From an uncultured Pelagibacteraceae bacterium (lineage in GTDB: Bacteria; Pseudomonadota; Alphaproteobacteria; Pelagibacterales; Pelagibacteraceae): a stretch of 64,000 bases of DNA. The stretch spans positions 1 to 64,000 of the forward strand of contig CACJDW010000003.1 of assembly GCA_902592275.1 (NCBI GenBank), written 5' to 3'. The position numbers were made by a program, and so were the translations under genes. Positions 25,057 through 39,056 of the stretch are shown in pieces. Within the stretch, counting starts at the first letter, position 1. Every line of letters starts with the position of its first letter. The notes beneath the pieces were generated by a model. It saw nothing but the letters and a program-made list of their open reading frames with translations, was not told the origin of the DNA and made no database searches.

Positions 25057-25614
25057 TTGAGTAAAGATACCGGATTTTCAATAACTTCAGCTGAAAGGTA
25101 CTCTCTTGCGCTTTTTGAACTTTCAGAGGAAAATAATCTTTTAAGTCAGATCGAAGATCAATCTTCATCTATTCTTAATTTAATTGAGCAAAGTGAAGAT
25201 TTTTCTAATTTGATTAAAGATCCAACTACAAGCCAGGAAGATTTATTAAAAGTAATCAATACAATCTCTGAAAATAATAAATTTGAGTCTTTATTTAAAA
25301 ATTTTTTAAGTTTTTTAATTCAAAAAAGACGTTTCTTTTTTATTGAACGTATCCTTAAAAGCTTTATTGAGATTTGTTCAAGAAAAAGAGGTGAACTTAA
25401 GGCAGAATTAAAATCAGCAAAAGAATTATCTAATGAAGAAATTACAAAAATTACAGAGGAGTTAACAAAAAATTTTAGCTCAAAAATAAAATTAAACTAC
25501 AAACATGATGAAAGTTTAATAGGAGGTTTGGTAGTACAGGTAGGAAGTACTATGGTCGATACCTCAATTAAAAATAAATTACAACAAATCGAAAATAGAA
25601 TGATAGAGGCATAA
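25057..25614 (+). CDS. atpH: F1F0 ATP synthase delta subunit
   Basis: 185 aa, TTG start; first gene of the atpHAGDC order; C-terminal DESLIGGLVVQVGSTMVDTSIKNKLQQI. Confidence 0.95.
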   Translation: MSKDTGFSITSAERYSLALFELSEENNLLSQIEDQSSSILNLIEQSEDFSNLIKDPTTSQEDLLKVINTISENNKFESLFKNFLSFLIQKRRFFFIERILKSFIEICSRKRGELKAELKSAKELSNEEITKITEELTKNFSSKIKLNYKHDESLIGGLVVQVGSTMVDTSIKNKLQQIENRMIEA

Positions 25615-27150
25615 ATGGAAATAAATCCTTCAGAAGTTACAAAAATATTAAAAGAACAAATTAAAAATTTTGGTGATAAAGCAGAAGTCACAGAAGTTGG
25701 TCAAGTTTTATCAGTTGGAGATGGTATTGCTAGGATTTATGGTTTGGATAATGTTCAAGCTGGTGAAATGGTAGAGTTTGCAGATGGTTCAAAAGGTATG
25801 GCTCTTAACTTAGAAAGTGAAAACGTTGGTGTCGTAATTTTTGGTGATGACAGAAATGTTAAAGAAGGTGATGTAGTAAAAAGAACGGGTAATATTGTTG
25901 ATACTCCAGTTGGAAAAGAATTATTAGGAAGAGTAGTGGATGGGTTAGGAAATCCTATCGATGGAAAAGGACCATTAGATAAAGGAATTAAAAAAAGCAG
26001 GGTTGAAGTAAAAGCTCCTGGTATTATCCCACGTCAGTCAGTTAGTGAACCAATGCAAACTGGTCTTAAATCAATTGATAGTCTAGTACCGATTGGAAGA
26101 GGGCAAAGGGAATTAATTATTGGTGATAGACAAACTGGTAAAACAGCAGTTGCAGTAGATGCAATTATTAATCAAAAAAAAATCAATGAATCCGGTGATG
26201 AAAAACAAAAACTGTATTGTATATACGTTGCAGTTGGGCAAAAAAGATCAACAGTAAGACAAATTCAAAAAACATTAGAAGAAGCTGGAGCCATGGAGTA
26301 CACAACAATCGTTGCTGCTACTGCATCTGACTCTGCTCCTTTACAATTCTTAGCACCATACACAGGTTGTGCTATGGGTGAGTATTTTAGAGACAATGGA
26401 ATGCATGCGTTAATAATTTATGATGATTTGTCTAAACAAGCAGTTGCTTATAGACAAATGTCATTGCTATTAAGAAGACCCCCAGGACGTGAGGCTTATC
26501 CTGGAGATGTATTTTATCTTCATAGTAGATTACTTGAAAGAGCAGCTAAATTAAGTGACGAACATGGTGGTGGATCACTTACTGCACTGCCAATTATTGA
26601 AACACAAGGTGGAGACGTATCCGCGTTTATTCCAACTAACGTTATTTCAATTACAGATGGACAAATTTTCCTTGAAACAGAACTATTTAACCAAGGAATA
26701 AGACCTGCAATTAACGTAGGTTTATCAGTATCTAGGGTTGGTTCATCAGCTCAAACAAAGGCGATGAAAAAAGTTTCTGGTTCAATGAAATTAGAGCTAG
26801 CACAATATAGAGAAATGGCAGCTTTTGCTCAATTTGGATCTGATTTAGATGCATCTACTCAGCAGCTTTTAAATAGAGGCTCTAAACTAACTGAACTTCT
26901 AAAACAAAAACAATATTCACCTATGACTGTTGCAGAACAAGTTATTTCAGTATTTTGTGGAGTAAAAGGTTATCTGGATGATATTGATCTAAAAGATGTT
27001 GCTGAATTTGAGAGCAAAATTATTGAAAAATGTAAATCAGATAAGCCTGAAATTATCGAATCAATTTTAAGTTCAGGAAAACTTGAGGAAGATAAAGAAA
27101 AATTACTTGTTGAGGTAATCACTCAATTAAAAGGAAATTTTAAATCTTAA
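25615..27150 (+). CDS. atpA: ATP synthase alpha subunit
   Basis: 511 aa; [33 protein letters not shown]. Confidence 0.99.
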   Translation: MEINPSEVTKILKEQIKNFGDKAEVTEVGQVLSVGDGIARIYGLDNVQAGEMVEFADGSKGMALNLESENVGVVIFGDDRNVKEGDVVKRTGNIVDTPVGKELLGRVVDGLGNPIDGKGPLDKGIKKSRVEVKAPGIIPRQSVSEPMQTGLKSIDSLVPIGRGQRELIIGDRQTGKTAVAVDAIINQKKINESGDEKQKLYCIYVAVGQKRSTVRQIQKTLEEAGAMEYTTIVAATASDSAPLQFLAPYTGCAMGEYFRDNGMHALIIYDDLSKQAVAYRQMSLLLRRPPGREAYPGDVFYLHSRLLERAAKLSDEHGGGSLTALPIIETQGGDVSAFIPTNVISITDGQIFLETELFNQGIRPAINVGLSVSRVGSSAQTKAMKKVSGSMKLELAQYREMAAFAQFGSDLDASTQQLLNRGSKLTELLKQKQYSPMTVAEQVISVFCGVKGYLDDIDLKDVAEFESKIIEKCKSDKPEIIESILSSGKLEEDKEKLLVEVITQLKGNFKS

Positions 27151-27156
27151 TAATTT

Positions 27157-29449
<2,293 letters not shown>

Positions 29450-29450
<1 letters not shown>

Positions 29451-29842
29451 TGAGCGAAGAGTTTAAAGTTGAAATAGTAAATCCTGAAAAATCTTTTTTA
29501 GTAAAAGATGATGTTTCAGAAGTTGTGGTTCCTGCTTTTGAAGGAGAGATGGGAATATTGAAGGATCATATTTCTATTATTTCCTTTTTGAAACCTGGGA
29601 TAATTAAGATTTTATCAAAATCAGGTGATGAAAATTACTATGTTGAAGATGGTATTGTTGAGTTCAAAAATAATAATCTATCTATTTTAACAAGTACAAT
29701 TTTTAATCTTGCTGATATGGATAAATCAAAGCAACAAGATTTACTTAAACAGGCAGAAGAAGAGGCTAATAAAACTGATATTAACGATCAATCTAAATAT
29801 TTAGCAGATCAAAAAGTTGAAGTTTTAAAAACTTTAAATTAA
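29450..29842 (+). CDS. atpC: ATP synthase epsilon subunit
   Basis: 130 aa; follows atpD; FKVEIVNPEKSFL..EVVVPAFEGEMGILKDHISIISFLKPG. Confidence 0.95.
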
Positions 29843-30307
29843 TTTTTTTACTTTTTCTTTAAGTTCTTTGTAAACATGATGTTTAAAATCAACCACTACA
29901 TCAGTAATTAAATCTAAGTCAATCCACTTCCAATCCAAAAACTCTGGATTAGATGTATTTATGTTTATTTCATTATCATTTCCAATAAATCTCATTAAAA
30001 ACCATTTTTGCTTTTGACCTTTGTACTTACCTTTCCAAATGATACCTAGTAATCTATCAGGTAAATCATAGGTTAATGTACCATCTAGCTCTTTTATAAG
30101 TTCTACGCTTTTGATGCTTGTTTCTTCCTCTAGTTCTCTAAATGCAGCTTTTAAATTATCTTCTCCTTCATCAACACCACCTTGAGGCATTTGCCAAAAA
30201 TTTTTAGGATTATCTATTCTTTTTGCTACGAATACTTTATTTTGTTTATTCAATAACACAATTCCGACCCCACTTCTCAGTGGTAAATCTTTAAAATTTT
30301 TATTCAT
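29834..30307 (-). CDS. rppH: RNA pyrophosphohydrolase (Nudix)
   Basis: 157 aa; RSGVGIVLLNKQNKVFVAKR, Nudix box GGVDEGEDNLKAAFRELEEETSI. Confidence 0.93.
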   Translation of the reverse strand: MNKNFKDLPLRSGVGIVLLNKQNKVFVAKRIDNPKNFWQMPQGGVDEGEDNLKAAFRELEEETSIKSVELIKELDGTLTYDLPDRLLGIIWKGKYKGQKQKWFLMRFIGNDNEININTSNPEFLDWKWIDLDLITDVVVDFKHHVYKELKEKVKKLI

Positions 30308-30308
30308 A

Positions 30309-31448
30309 TTATCCGTTAAGTAACTTAATAGCGTAGTTTAATTGATTATCAGTATCAGTTTTTATTCTAAAATCATCACCTTCTTCATTAACTTCGATAT
30401 CAGGTCTAACACCTACTTCAGAAATAGATTTTCCTGAAGGCAAATAGTATTTTGATACCGTAAGACGTATCGCACCACGGTTTCTAAGAGGAATTATTGA
30501 TTGAACCGAGCCTTTCCCAAAGCTATTTTCACCAACAATAATAGCTCTCTTATGATCCTTTAAAGCTCCAGCTACTATTTCGGATGCTGACGCTGATCCA
30601 TAATTAATTAAAATCAACAAAGTCTTTCCATCTGTAATATCGCCTTTTTGCGCAAACCACTTTCTATTTTCAGATTTTTTTCTGCTCTTTGTGGAAACTA
30701 TTTCTCCATTTTCTAGAAAAAAATCAGAGATTTTAATAGCTTGAGATAAAAGACCTCCAGGATTATTTCTTAAATCTAAAATAAAGGAATTTAAGTTTTT
30801 ATTTTTTTTAAGTTTTTTAATTTGTTTTTCTATTTGATCACTGCTGTTATCGTTGAATGAAGTAAGCCTAATGTATCCAATACTCTTGTCTATAATTTCA
30901 GATTTGACTGATTGGACTTGAATAACTTCTCTAACGATATTAAATGTTAATGCTTTTTTAACACCCCTTCTTCTCACAATAAGCTCAATAGAAGTTCCTA
31001 CTGGACCTCTCATAATATCAACAGCTTCGCTTAATGACTTTCCTTGAACTTGAATATTGTCAATTTTTACAATGTAGTCTCCAGCTTTTAATCCAGCTCT
31101 AGATGCTGGAGTATCATCTATAGGAGAAATAACCTTTACTACACCAGCTTCCATACTTACTTCTATTCCAAGTCCTCCAAACTCTCCTTTAGTCTCAGTT
31201 TGCATTTCCTCAAAAATTTTAGGAGACATGTATGCTGAATATGGATCGAGTGATTGTAAAAGACCATTAATCGCAGAATCCATGCTTTCAGATTGATCGA
31301 TCTCATCAACATATTCTTTATTTATTTTTTCTAGAACTTCACCGAAAAGGTCAATTTTTTTATAAATATCAATTTCAGCTGAAATAACTGTTTTATTTAA
31401 AAAAAAAATAGAAAAAAAAATTAGTGATAAAAATTTAATTTTTTTCAT
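30309..31448 (-). CDS. ctpA: Carboxy-terminal processing peptidase (S41) with PDZ domain
   Basis: Start moved to MKKIKFLSLIFFSIFF (signal peptide; overlaps the rsfS stop as ATGA). GGLGIEVSMEAG PDZ; NYGSASASEIVAGALKDHKRAIIVGENSFGKGSVQ catalytic Ser/Lys. Confidence 0.93.
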   Translation of the reverse strand: MKKIKFLSLIFFSIFFLNKTVISAEIDIYKKIDLFGEVLEKINKEYVDEIDQSESMDSAINGLLQSLDPYSAYMSPKIFEEMQTETKGEFGGLGIEVSMEAGVVKVISPIDDTPASRAGLKAGDYIVKIDNIQVQGKSLSEAVDIMRGPVGTSIELIVRRRGVKKALTFNIVREVIQVQSVKSEIIDKSIGYIRLTSFNDNSSDQIEKQIKKLKKNKNLNSFILDLRNNPGGLLSQAIKISDFFLENGEIVSTKSRKKSENRKWFAQKGDITDGKTLLILINYGSASASEIVAGALKDHKRAIIVGENSFGKGSVQSIIPLRNRGAIRLTVSKYYLPSGKSISEVGVRPDIEVNEEGDDFRIKTDTDNQLNYAIKLLNG

Positions 31449-31795
31449 ATCATCACTTTTTCTTTTGGAATTAGTTCTGACCAAATTTTCTCTAATTCGT
31501 AAAATTTTCTTTTCTCTGGGTGAAAAATATGAACAATCAAATCAATCCCATCAACAAGCTTCCATTCTCCGCTTTCTTTGCCTTCGATTTTCGAGTCTTT
31601 TACACCGTTATTTTTAAGTTTTTCTAAAACTTGTTCTGATAAAGATTGGATATGTCTAGATGAAGTTCCACTTGCAATGATCATGTAATCTGCCATAGAA
31701 CTTTTGTCTTTAAGATCAATAGTTACAATGTCTTGAGCTTTATTGAGATCTAGTGTGTTGATTACAATTTCTTTTAAGTCTGAAATTTTGTCCAT
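31445..31795 (-). CDS. rsfS: Ribosome silencing factor
   Basis: 116 aa; KAQDIVTIDLKDKSSMADYMIIASGTSSRHIQSLSEQVLEKLK. Confidence 0.95.
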   Translation of the reverse strand: MDKISDLKEIVINTLDLNKAQDIVTIDLKDKSSMADYMIIASGTSSRHIQSLSEQVLEKLKNNGVKDSKIEGKESGEWKLVDGIDLIVHIFHPEKRKFYELEKIWSELIPKEKVMI

Positions 31796-31812
31796 TAATA
31801 GATTTTAGATTA

Positions 31813-32334
31813 TCAAATTTTTCTTAATTGAGAAGATGAAATGTTGACTTTATTAAACTCAATAAACTCTAGATTAGCCTTACTAAGTTGCTTAAATGTC
31901 TTTGATTTTAAAGAATTTTTTTTATACCCATGTCGGTCGAAAACTAGAATATTACATTTTTGTGAAATTAATTTAGATTTATGCCACTTATGAAAATTAA
32001 TAAGGTTGTCGGCACCCATTAAAAAATAAATTTCAATGTTTTTATCTTTTTTTAAATGATTGATTAAATTTATAGTTTTATTTGATTTAATAATTTTTTC
32101 ATAAAATTTAACCTTAATAAATGAATTTGTACCAATTATTTTTTTACAAAATTTAATTCTGTTAGCAACAGATGTCTTGCTCTCTATTTTAAATGGATTT
32201 TTTTTTGTAATTGCCCAAATAACTTTTTTGAGTTTAAATCTTTTTTTTGCTTCCTTAGAAATTGCCAAATGACCTTTGTGAGCAGGATCAAACGATCCAC
32301 CCAATACACCAATTTTTATTTTTGTGTTATTCAA
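31813..32334 (-). CDS. nadD: Nicotinate-nucleotide adenylyltransferase
   Basis: 173 aa; GVLGGSFDPAHKGHLAISKEA, FLMGADNLINFHKWH, terminal NISSSQLRKI. Confidence 0.94.
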   Translation of the reverse strand: MNNTKIKIGVLGGSFDPAHKGHLAISKEAKKRFKLKKVIWAITKKNPFKIESKTSVANRIKFCKKIIGTNSFIKVKFYEKIIKSNKTINLINHLKKDKNIEIYFLMGADNLINFHKWHKSKLISQKCNILVFDRHGYKKNSLKSKTFKQLSKANLEFIEFNKVNISSSQLRKI

Positions 32335-32335
32335 T

Positions 32336-33586
32336 TTAATTTCTTATTTTACCATTACTAGTGATTTCATATTTATATGAAATCAATTGATTTAAACCTA
32401 CTGGACCTCTTGGTGGTAGTGTGTTAGTAGAAATTCCAACTTCTCCACCAAATCCAAATTCACCACCGTCAGCAAATTGAGTTGAGGTATTATGCATTGC
32501 AATCGAGCTTTTAACATTTTTTAAGAAATAATTTGCTGTCTTTTTATTTTTTGTAATGATGGAGTCAGTGTGCATAGTTCCATATTTGTTGATATGTTTA
32601 ATTGCCTCTTCAGAATTTTTAACAACTTTAACAGATACAATTGATGCTAAATATTCAGTTGACCAATCTTTTTCTTTTGCGGGATATACTTTACCTTTGT
32701 AATAACTCTTCAAAATTTTATCGCCAATTAATTTACAACCACTATTTTCAAGTGCCTCCAAAATAGGGTTACTAAATTTTTTGATTATATTTTTATGAAT
32801 AAGAATAGTTTCAGTTGCACCACAAATGCTTGTATTTCTTAATTTAGCGTTATAGACAACTTCTTTAGCCATTTTTAATTCTGCATCTTTATCTATATAA
32901 GTATGACAAAGTCCCTCTAAATGTCCAATTATAGGTACTTTGGACAATTCTAAAACTTTTTTAACTAAATTTTTTCCACCACGAGGTATGATCACATCGA
33001 TATATTTTTTCATCTTAGAAAGCATAATATCTACAAGCTTCCTTTGTTTTGATTCGATAAATTGTATAAAGTTTTCATCAACTTTATTTTTTTTAAGTGC
33101 TTTTCTAAACAACTTAGCTAAAGCTTTATTTGAATTTATGGCTTCAGAGCCTCCTTTCAAAATCACTACATTCCCAGATTTAAAACAAAGACTAGCAACA
33201 TCTGAAGTTACATTTGGTCTACTTTCATAAATAACCCCAATAACTCCAATTGGTATTGACACTCTTTTAATATTCAAACCATTTGGTCTTTTCCATTTTT
33301 CTAAAGTGTTATCTATAGGGTCCTTTAATTTAGCTATTTTTAAAATAGAATTTATAATTCCATCTAATTTATTTTCATTTAAATGAAGTCTTTTGATTAA
33401 GTTTTCTTTTAACCCTTTTTTTCTTGCGTAATTAATATCTTTTGAATTTTGATTAATAATAAATTTTTTTTCATTCTTAATTAATTTTGCGTAATCATTT
33501 AAGACTTTATTTTTTACTTCAGTTGTAACTTTATACTCACTAGCTTTTCGAGCTTTTGTTCCAATTAAATTCATATATTTAATCAT
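32336..33586 (-). CDS. proA: Gamma-glutamyl phosphate reductase
   Basis: 416 aa; VIYESRPNVTSDVASLCFKSGNVVILKGGSEA, NTSICGATETILIH, GEFGFGGEVGISTNTLPPRGPVGL. Confidence 0.97.
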   Translation of the reverse strand: MIKYMNLIGTKARKASEYKVTTEVKNKVLNDYAKLIKNEKKFIINQNSKDINYARKKGLKENLIKRLHLNENKLDGIINSILKIAKLKDPIDNTLEKWKRPNGLNIKRVSIPIGVIGVIYESRPNVTSDVASLCFKSGNVVILKGGSEAINSNKALAKLFRKALKKNKVDENFIQFIESKQRKLVDIMLSKMKKYIDVIIPRGGKNLVKKVLELSKVPIIGHLEGLCHTYIDKDAELKMAKEVVYNAKLRNTSICGATETILIHKNIIKKFSNPILEALENSGCKLIGDKILKSYYKGKVYPAKEKDWSTEYLASIVSVKVVKNSEEAIKHINKYGTMHTDSIITKNKKTANYFLKNVKSSIAMHNTSTQFADGGEFGFGGEVGISTNTLPPRGPVGLNQLISYKYEITSNGKIRN

Positions 33587-35681
<2,095 letters not shown>

Positions 35682-35697
35682 TTAATTGGTTGTACTA

Positions 35698-35952
35698 TTA
35701 ATTGGGCTTTACAGAAACGAAAGTTCTATCTGATTTAGATTTTTTGAAGACAACTTTCCCTTTAACAACTGAAAATATTGAATGATCTTTACCCATACCA
35801 ACATTTTCACCTGGAAAAATCTTAGTCCCTCTTTGTCTAACAATTATGTTTCCAGGAATTACTGTTTCACCACCATACTTTTTTACACCAAGTCTTCTAC
35901 CGGCACTATCTCGTCCGTTTCGTGATGATCCACCTGCTTTTTTTGTTGCCAT
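35698..35952 (-). CDS. rpmA: 50S ribosomal protein L27
   Basis: 84 aa; [29 protein letters not shown]. Confidence 0.99.
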   Translation of the reverse strand: MATKKAGGSSRNGRDSAGRRLGVKKYGGETVIPGNIIVRQRGTKIFPGENVGMGKDHSIFSVVKGKVVFKKSKSDRTFVSVKPN

Positions 35953-35966
35953 AATTTACCTAATAA

Positions 35967-36365
35967 CTATTTGCTTACTGCTTCCTTAACTTCTTCTTTT
36001 TTTGAAGTTTTAGAAATTTTTTCAGCTTCTGATAACAACTTACCATCTTTTGAAAAAATTTTGTTAATTCTTATCATAGAATATTCTTGTCTATGCCCAT
36101 TTTTTCTTCTTGAATTTTGTCTTCTTCTTTTTTTAAAAATTAAAATAGTTCTATTTTTACTATTTTTAATTAAATCAGCCTCTACTTTTGCACCTTCAAC
36201 ATTTGGAGTTCCAATTTCAATTGATTTATTATCACCGTACGCTAAAATTTCATTAAACTCTATTTTAGTCTCAGGTTTGGAGTCTGGTAGTTTTTCAATC
36301 TTTAGAATTTCTCCAGATTTTACTTTATACTGTTTTCCACCTGTTTTTATTACCGCGTATGACAT
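35967..36365 (-). CDS. rplU: 50S ribosomal protein L21 with Lys/Glu-rich C-terminal extension
   Basis: 132 aa; MSYAVIKTGGKQYKVKSGEILKIEKL, KKRRRQNSRRKNGHRQEYSMIRI; tail EAEKISKTSKKEEVKEAVSK. Confidence 0.97.
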   Translation of the reverse strand: MSYAVIKTGGKQYKVKSGEILKIEKLPDSKPETKIEFNEILAYGDNKSIEIGTPNVEGAKVEADLIKNSKNRTILIFKKRRRQNSRRKNGHRQEYSMIRINKIFSKDGKLLSEAEKISKTSKKEEVKEAVSK

Positions 36366-36391
36366 AGTATGATTTAATTTAAAGTTACCGC

Positions 36392-36419
36392 AATATAGTT
36401 GTAGTCAGCCTTTAGTCAA
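36392..36419 (-). promoter_or_regulatory. Predicted sigma-70 promoter for rplU-rpmA-obgE
   Basis: Minus strand reads TTGACT (36419-36414), 16-nt spacer, TATATT (36397-36392), about 26 nt upstream of the rplU ATG. Confidence 0.6.
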
Positions 36420-36429
36420 GCCGAATTAA

Positions 36430-37149
36430 TTAGAAAATATCCTTAAAATCTCTTAATTTTGAAAAGGTTTTTACATCTTTTGCTCTTAAAAATATATTAC
36501 ACTCCAATTCCTCTTTTAAAGTTGAGGGTATGGTAGGAATTCCATTTTTTCTTAATTTTTCTATTTTTTCTATTTTTTTTTGTAAATCTTTGTTCTCAGA
36601 ATCATATTTTTTACAAAATTTTGCATTATTAAGAGTGTATTCATGACCACAATAAATTTTTGTATCTTTTGGTAATAATTTAATTTTGTTTAAAGATTCA
36701 AACATTTCCTCATAAGAGCCCTCAAATATTCTTCCACAGCCAAGTGAGAAAAGTGTATCTCCAGTAAAAACTAATTTTTCTTTGAAAAAATTAAAACAAA
36801 TATGGCCTGAAGTGTGTCCAGGTATATGCATAATTTTAGCTTCAAAGTTTTCAGCTTTCCATATTTGATTGTCTTCTAACAATATGTCAATTCCAGGTAT
36901 TCTTTTTGAGTCTCCTTTAAAACCTACAACAATTGATCCATATTTTTTTTTTAATTCTTGATTTCCTCCGATATGATCATAATGATGATGAGTATTAAGA
37001 ATATATTTTAATTTTATATTTTTATTTTCTAGGAAACTTATTATTGGTTGAGACTCACTAGGATCTACAACACACGCAAAATTGTTACTTTCGTCTATTA
37101 TTAAATAGCTATAGTTGTCTTGAAGACAGGGTATAATTTCAATACGCAT
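36430..37149 (-). CDS. gloB: Hydroxyacylglutathione hydrolase (glyoxalase II)
   Basis: 239 aa; metallo-beta-lactamase motif THHHYDHIGGN, HIPGHTSGHICF, FTGDTLFSLGCGRIFEG, YCGHEYTLNNAKF. Confidence 0.94.
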   Translation of the reverse strand: MRIEIIPCLQDNYSYLIIDESNNFACVVDPSESQPIISFLENKNIKLKYILNTHHHYDHIGGNQELKKKYGSIVVGFKGDSKRIPGIDILLEDNQIWKAENFEAKIMHIPGHTSGHICFNFFKEKLVFTGDTLFSLGCGRIFEGSYEEMFESLNKIKLLPKDTKIYCGHEYTLNNAKFCKKYDSENKDLQKKIEKIEKLRKNGIPTIPSTLKEELECNIFLRAKDVKTFSKLRDFKDIF

Positions 37150-37150
37150 T

Positions 37151-37747
37151 TTATTTTTCTATCAAAAATATACCTAGATCTGCAAACAAATTTTTAACCC
37201 CTAAATTACTCTCATTTATTATTGATGTATTTAGATTATTTAAAGCGAGTGATTTAAAAATTTTAATATCTTTTGATTTTACAAAGTGAAAAAAATCTTT
37301 GATTGTACACATATGTAAATTTGGTGTGTTATACCATTCATCTGGTAATGTTTTTGTAACTGGCATTGTGCCTTTTAATAATAAATGAAATCTTACTTTC
37401 CAGTATCCAAAATTAGGAATTGTAACTATTGCTTTTTTTCCAACTCTTAAAAGTTCATCTAAAACTAATTCAGGATTAAGAAAAGCTTGTAGTGTTTGAC
37501 TTAAAACAACATAATCAAATGATTTGTCTGGAAATTGCTTTAAATCTTTTTCAGCATTTCCTTCAATTACAGTTAAACCTTTTGAAATACATTCTTGCAC
37601 TTTTTCTTTTGAAATCTCTAATCCTCTTATATTTATGTTTTTATTATCTTTTAAAAATCTCATTAAAGTTCCATCAGCACAACCTACATCTAAGACTTTC
37701 ATATCTTTTTCAATTAAATCTGCTATTACCTTGAACTCATTTTTCAT
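37151..37747 (-). CDS. metW: MetW-family methyltransferase-like protein
   Basis: 198 aa; VLDVGCADGTLMRFL, FDYVVLSQTLQAF, IVTIPNFGYWKVRFHLLLKGTMPVTKTLPDEWYNTPNLHMCTIKDF; downstream of metX. Confidence 0.94.
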   Translation of the reverse strand: MKNEFKVIADLIEKDMKVLDVGCADGTLMRFLKDNKNINIRGLEISKEKVQECISKGLTVIEGNAEKDLKQFPDKSFDYVVLSQTLQAFLNPELVLDELLRVGKKAIVTIPNFGYWKVRFHLLLKGTMPVTKTLPDEWYNTPNLHMCTIKDFFHFVKSKDIKIFKSLALNNLNTSIINESNLGVKNLFADLGIFLIEK

Positions 37748-37749
37748 AA

Positions 37750-38865
37750 TTAATTTTCTTCGTAAGATTTATCTAAAAAGTTTTTAAGTGCACTTAAGAA
37801 ATCAGGAACGTCTAGTAAAAAGGAGTCGTGACCTTTATCTGACTCAATTTCTACAAATCCAACATCAGCTCCTATTGAGTTTAACGCAATCACAATATCT
37901 TTATTTTCTTGGGTTGGATAAAGCCAATCTGAAGTGAATGAAATTATAAAAAATTTCGCTTTTGTATTTATAAATGCTTCTGAAAGATCACCATTGAATT
38001 GCTTAGCTAAATCAAAATAATCCATAGCCCTAGTAATATAAAGATAACTATTTGCATCAAATCTATCTACGAAAACTGAGCCCTGATATCTTAAATAACT
38101 TTCTATTTGAAAATCAGCGTCAAATCCAAATTTAAGATCTTCTCTTTCTTGTAACTTTCTTCCAAATTTTTCCTGCAAACCTTTTTTAGATAAATAAGTA
38201 ATATGAGCTGCCATTCTAGCTACCGCCAATCCTTTTCCAGGATTAGTTTCGTTTGATGTATAATTTCCATCCTTCCAGTTACTATCAGCTGTAATAGCTT
38301 GTCTACCTAGCTCGTTGAAAGCAATATTTTGAGCTGAATGACTAGATGTGGTTGCTATCGGTATCACTGTTTTAGATTTATCAGGAAAGTTGCTAATAAA
38401 CTGAAGGACTTGCATACCTCCCATTGAACCACCAGTTATAGAAAATAGTTTATCAATACCAAAATGATCAAGTAAATTATATTGAGCATTCACCATATCA
38501 TTAATTGTAATAACTGGAAAATTTGTTCCAAAAATTTTTTGATCAGGATCTTTATGACTTGGTCCGTATGATCCCATACATCCACCAATTACGTTAGAAC
38601 AAATAACAAAATATTTATTTGTATCGATAGCCTTATTAGATCCTACTGCATAACTCCACCAACCCTCTTTTTTAGTTACAGGGTTTATTCCGGTTACAAA
38701 TTGATCTCCTGTTAGAGCATGAAAAACTAATATTGCATTATCTTTTTTTGAATTAAGTGAACCGTAAGTTTCATAGGCTATAGGAAAATCTTTTATAGTC
38801 TTTCCACAGTCTAATTTTAGTGGTTTCTTTACAATTAAAGTTTTTATGTTTTTCTCAGTATTCAT
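37750..38865 (-). CDS. metX: Homoserine O-acyltransferase (MetX)
   Basis: 371 aa; HALTGDQFVTG, ITGGSMGGMQVLQF nucleophile elbow, FTSDWLYPTQENKDIV, GHDSFLLD. Confidence 0.95.
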   Translation of the reverse strand: MNTEKNIKTLIVKKPLKLDCGKTIKDFPIAYETYGSLNSKKDNAILVFHALTGDQFVTGINPVTKKEGWWSYAVGSNKAIDTNKYFVICSNVIGGCMGSYGPSHKDPDQKIFGTNFPVITINDMVNAQYNLLDHFGIDKLFSITGGSMGGMQVLQFISNFPDKSKTVIPIATTSSHSAQNIAFNELGRQAITADSNWKDGNYTSNETNPGKGLAVARMAAHITYLSKKGLQEKFGRKLQEREDLKFGFDADFQIESYLRYQGSVFVDRFDANSYLYITRAMDYFDLAKQFNGDLSEAFINTKAKFFIISFTSDWLYPTQENKDIVIALNSIGADVGFVEIESDKGHDSFLLDVPDFLSALKNFLDKSYEEN

Positions 38866-38899
38866 ACTTTTTGTCTGTTTCGAATTGTGAGAAAAAAAA

Positions 38900-38950
38900 C
38901 TATTTTAGCGGTTTTTTTTAAGCGCTCGCAATTCAGTTAAATCAGCGCAT
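38900..38950 (-). ncRNA. SAM-II riboswitch (metA RNA motif) upstream of metX
   Basis: Minus strand reads ATGCGCTGATTTAACTGAATTGCGAGCGCTTAAAAAAAACCGCTAAAATA. This matches the SAM-II core GCGCUGAUUUAAC..AUUGC.AGCGC...GCUAAA. P1 pairs GCGCT/AGCGC; the conserved GCUAAA pseudoknot strand is at 38909-38904; the aptamer lies about 35 nt upstream of the metX ATG. Confidence 0.93.
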
Positions 38951-38954
38951 AATT

Positions 38955-38983
38955 TTTTTACTAGAACTTATTTATTATGTCAA
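38955..38983 (-). promoter_or_regulatory. Predicted sigma-70 promoter of the SAM-II/metX transcript
   Basis: Minus strand TTGACA (38983-38978), 17-nt spacer, TAAAAA (38960-38955). The expected start (about 38949-38947) falls on the first bases of SAM-II P1. Confidence 0.65.
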
Positions 38984-39056
38984 TTTTTTAAAAAATCCTC
39001 TTATTCTCTATAAAATTTTGTAATTTTATCTATAAAGAGCACATAAATTAAAAAAA

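Noticed and set aside
38866-38899. Possible tandem SAM-V aptamer after SAM-II
   Set aside because: Only about 34 nt are available and no second copy of the conserved core is visible before the metX ATG.
38891-38930. Conventional hairpin terminator AGCG...CGCT followed by U8 in the metX leader
   Set aside because: The 4-bp stem with a long A-rich loop is weak and would compete with SAM-bound P1, giving the opposite logic to the usual SAM OFF switch. Kept only as background to the pseudoknot-terminator idea.
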